Position numbers and translations under genes: made by a program. The notes beneath the pieces are model-generated. The model was not told where the DNA came from. It was given only the letters and a program-made list of their open reading frames with translations, and ran no database searches. Source: Mumia sp050632745 (GTDB lineage Bacteria > Actinomycetota > Actinomycetes > Propionibacteriales > Nocardioidaceae). From it: a stretch of DNA of 64,000 nt. The DNA lies in assembly GCF_050632745.1 (NCBI RefSeq), contig NZ_JBODSD010000005.1, positions 372,001-436,000 on the forward strand, given 5' to 3'. Shown piece by piece: positions 63,948 through 64,000 of this stretch (positions within the stretch are counted from its first letter, which is position 1; each line of letters opens with the position of its first letter).

Positions 63948-64000
63948 CGTCGCTCCCCGGGTCGGCGGACTGCTCGGTCTCCCGCCATCGTCACACCCCT

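Noticed and set aside
1..64000. CRISPR array, prophage, insertion sequence or integron
   Set aside because: No spaced identical repeats, transposase, integrase or phage structural genes found; the only direct repeats are those listed.

Overview
This is a GC-rich, gene-dense chromosomal window from an actinobacterium. It is probably a member of the Nocardioidaceae/Propionibacteriales; the family assignment is inference from gene content. Pointers are the mec-cysO-cysM sulfur system, the clpS-DUF2017 ... murI-MBL-rph-rdgB gene order shared with Mycobacterium tuberculosis, an NrtR-led nad operon, DUF3039, and a c-di-AMP riboswitch in front of an NlpC/P60 hydrolase. I see no phage, insertion sequence, CRISPR array or rRNA. 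There is one tRNA gene, tRNA-Leu(UAG), and about 74 protein genes.

Layout. 1-4400: acyl-CoA ligase end, secreted EEP nuclease-like protein, gdhA, and an NmrA-type reductase divergent from an HxlR regulator. 4429-12534: the most distinctive region, a tightly coupled six-gene catabolic operon (CaiB-type CoA-transferase, MHS transporter, MaoC hydratase, 2-oxoglutarate-semialdehyde-type dehydrogenase, a cytoplasmic solute-binding-protein-like protein, XylX-type dehydratase). It is divergent from a LacI regulator, with two abutting LacI-type operators between them. 12599-24036: small stress, transport and regulator modules, including two more HxlR regulators, an HxlR-thioesterase-MFS operon, L-lactate dehydrogenase, and a DUF3618/GroES-like/FUSC operon. 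24102-26660: bcp, tRNA-Leu with a duplicated 3' end flanking a large hairpin, VOC and AraC genes, trmL. 26642-35651: a block syntenic with M. tuberculosis clpS-mec-cysO-cysM-murI-(Rv1339-type)-rph-rdgB, interrupted by DinB, TetR and glycosyltransferase genes. 35705-37593: NAD salvage (pncB-pncA). 37597-50248: mixed hydrolases, an oxygenase, an FAD oxidase/Lrp divergent pair, peptidases, helicase, DUF3039 and YqgE. 50362-52911: MerR regulator, DUF3048 lipoprotein, NlpC/P60 hydrolase. 53426-59079: operon nrtR-nadA-nadB-nadC-cysteine desulfurase with a palindromic operator at its promoter. 59163-63947: GGDEF protein with a minisatellite at its 3' end, family 3 glycosidase lipoprotein, poxB.

Functional links. 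NAD is made de novo by NadA/B/C, with the desulfurase probably serving the NadA Fe-S cluster, and salvaged by PncB/PncA. Sulfur is carried by CysO to CysM and released by Mec. Cell-wall genes include murI, the NlpC/P60 hydrolase and an LpqI-like glycosidase. The LacI-controlled operon looks like the lower part of a pentonate (Weimberg-type) route ending in 2-oxoglutarate, combined with CoA-thioester enzymes and a soluble binding-protein-like protein. I could not match that combination to a described pathway.

An overall trait is that at least 20 genes have a TANNNT hexamer 6-8 bases before the start codon and no Shine-Dalgarno sequence, as expected for leaderless transcripts. I used this spacing to choose several starts.
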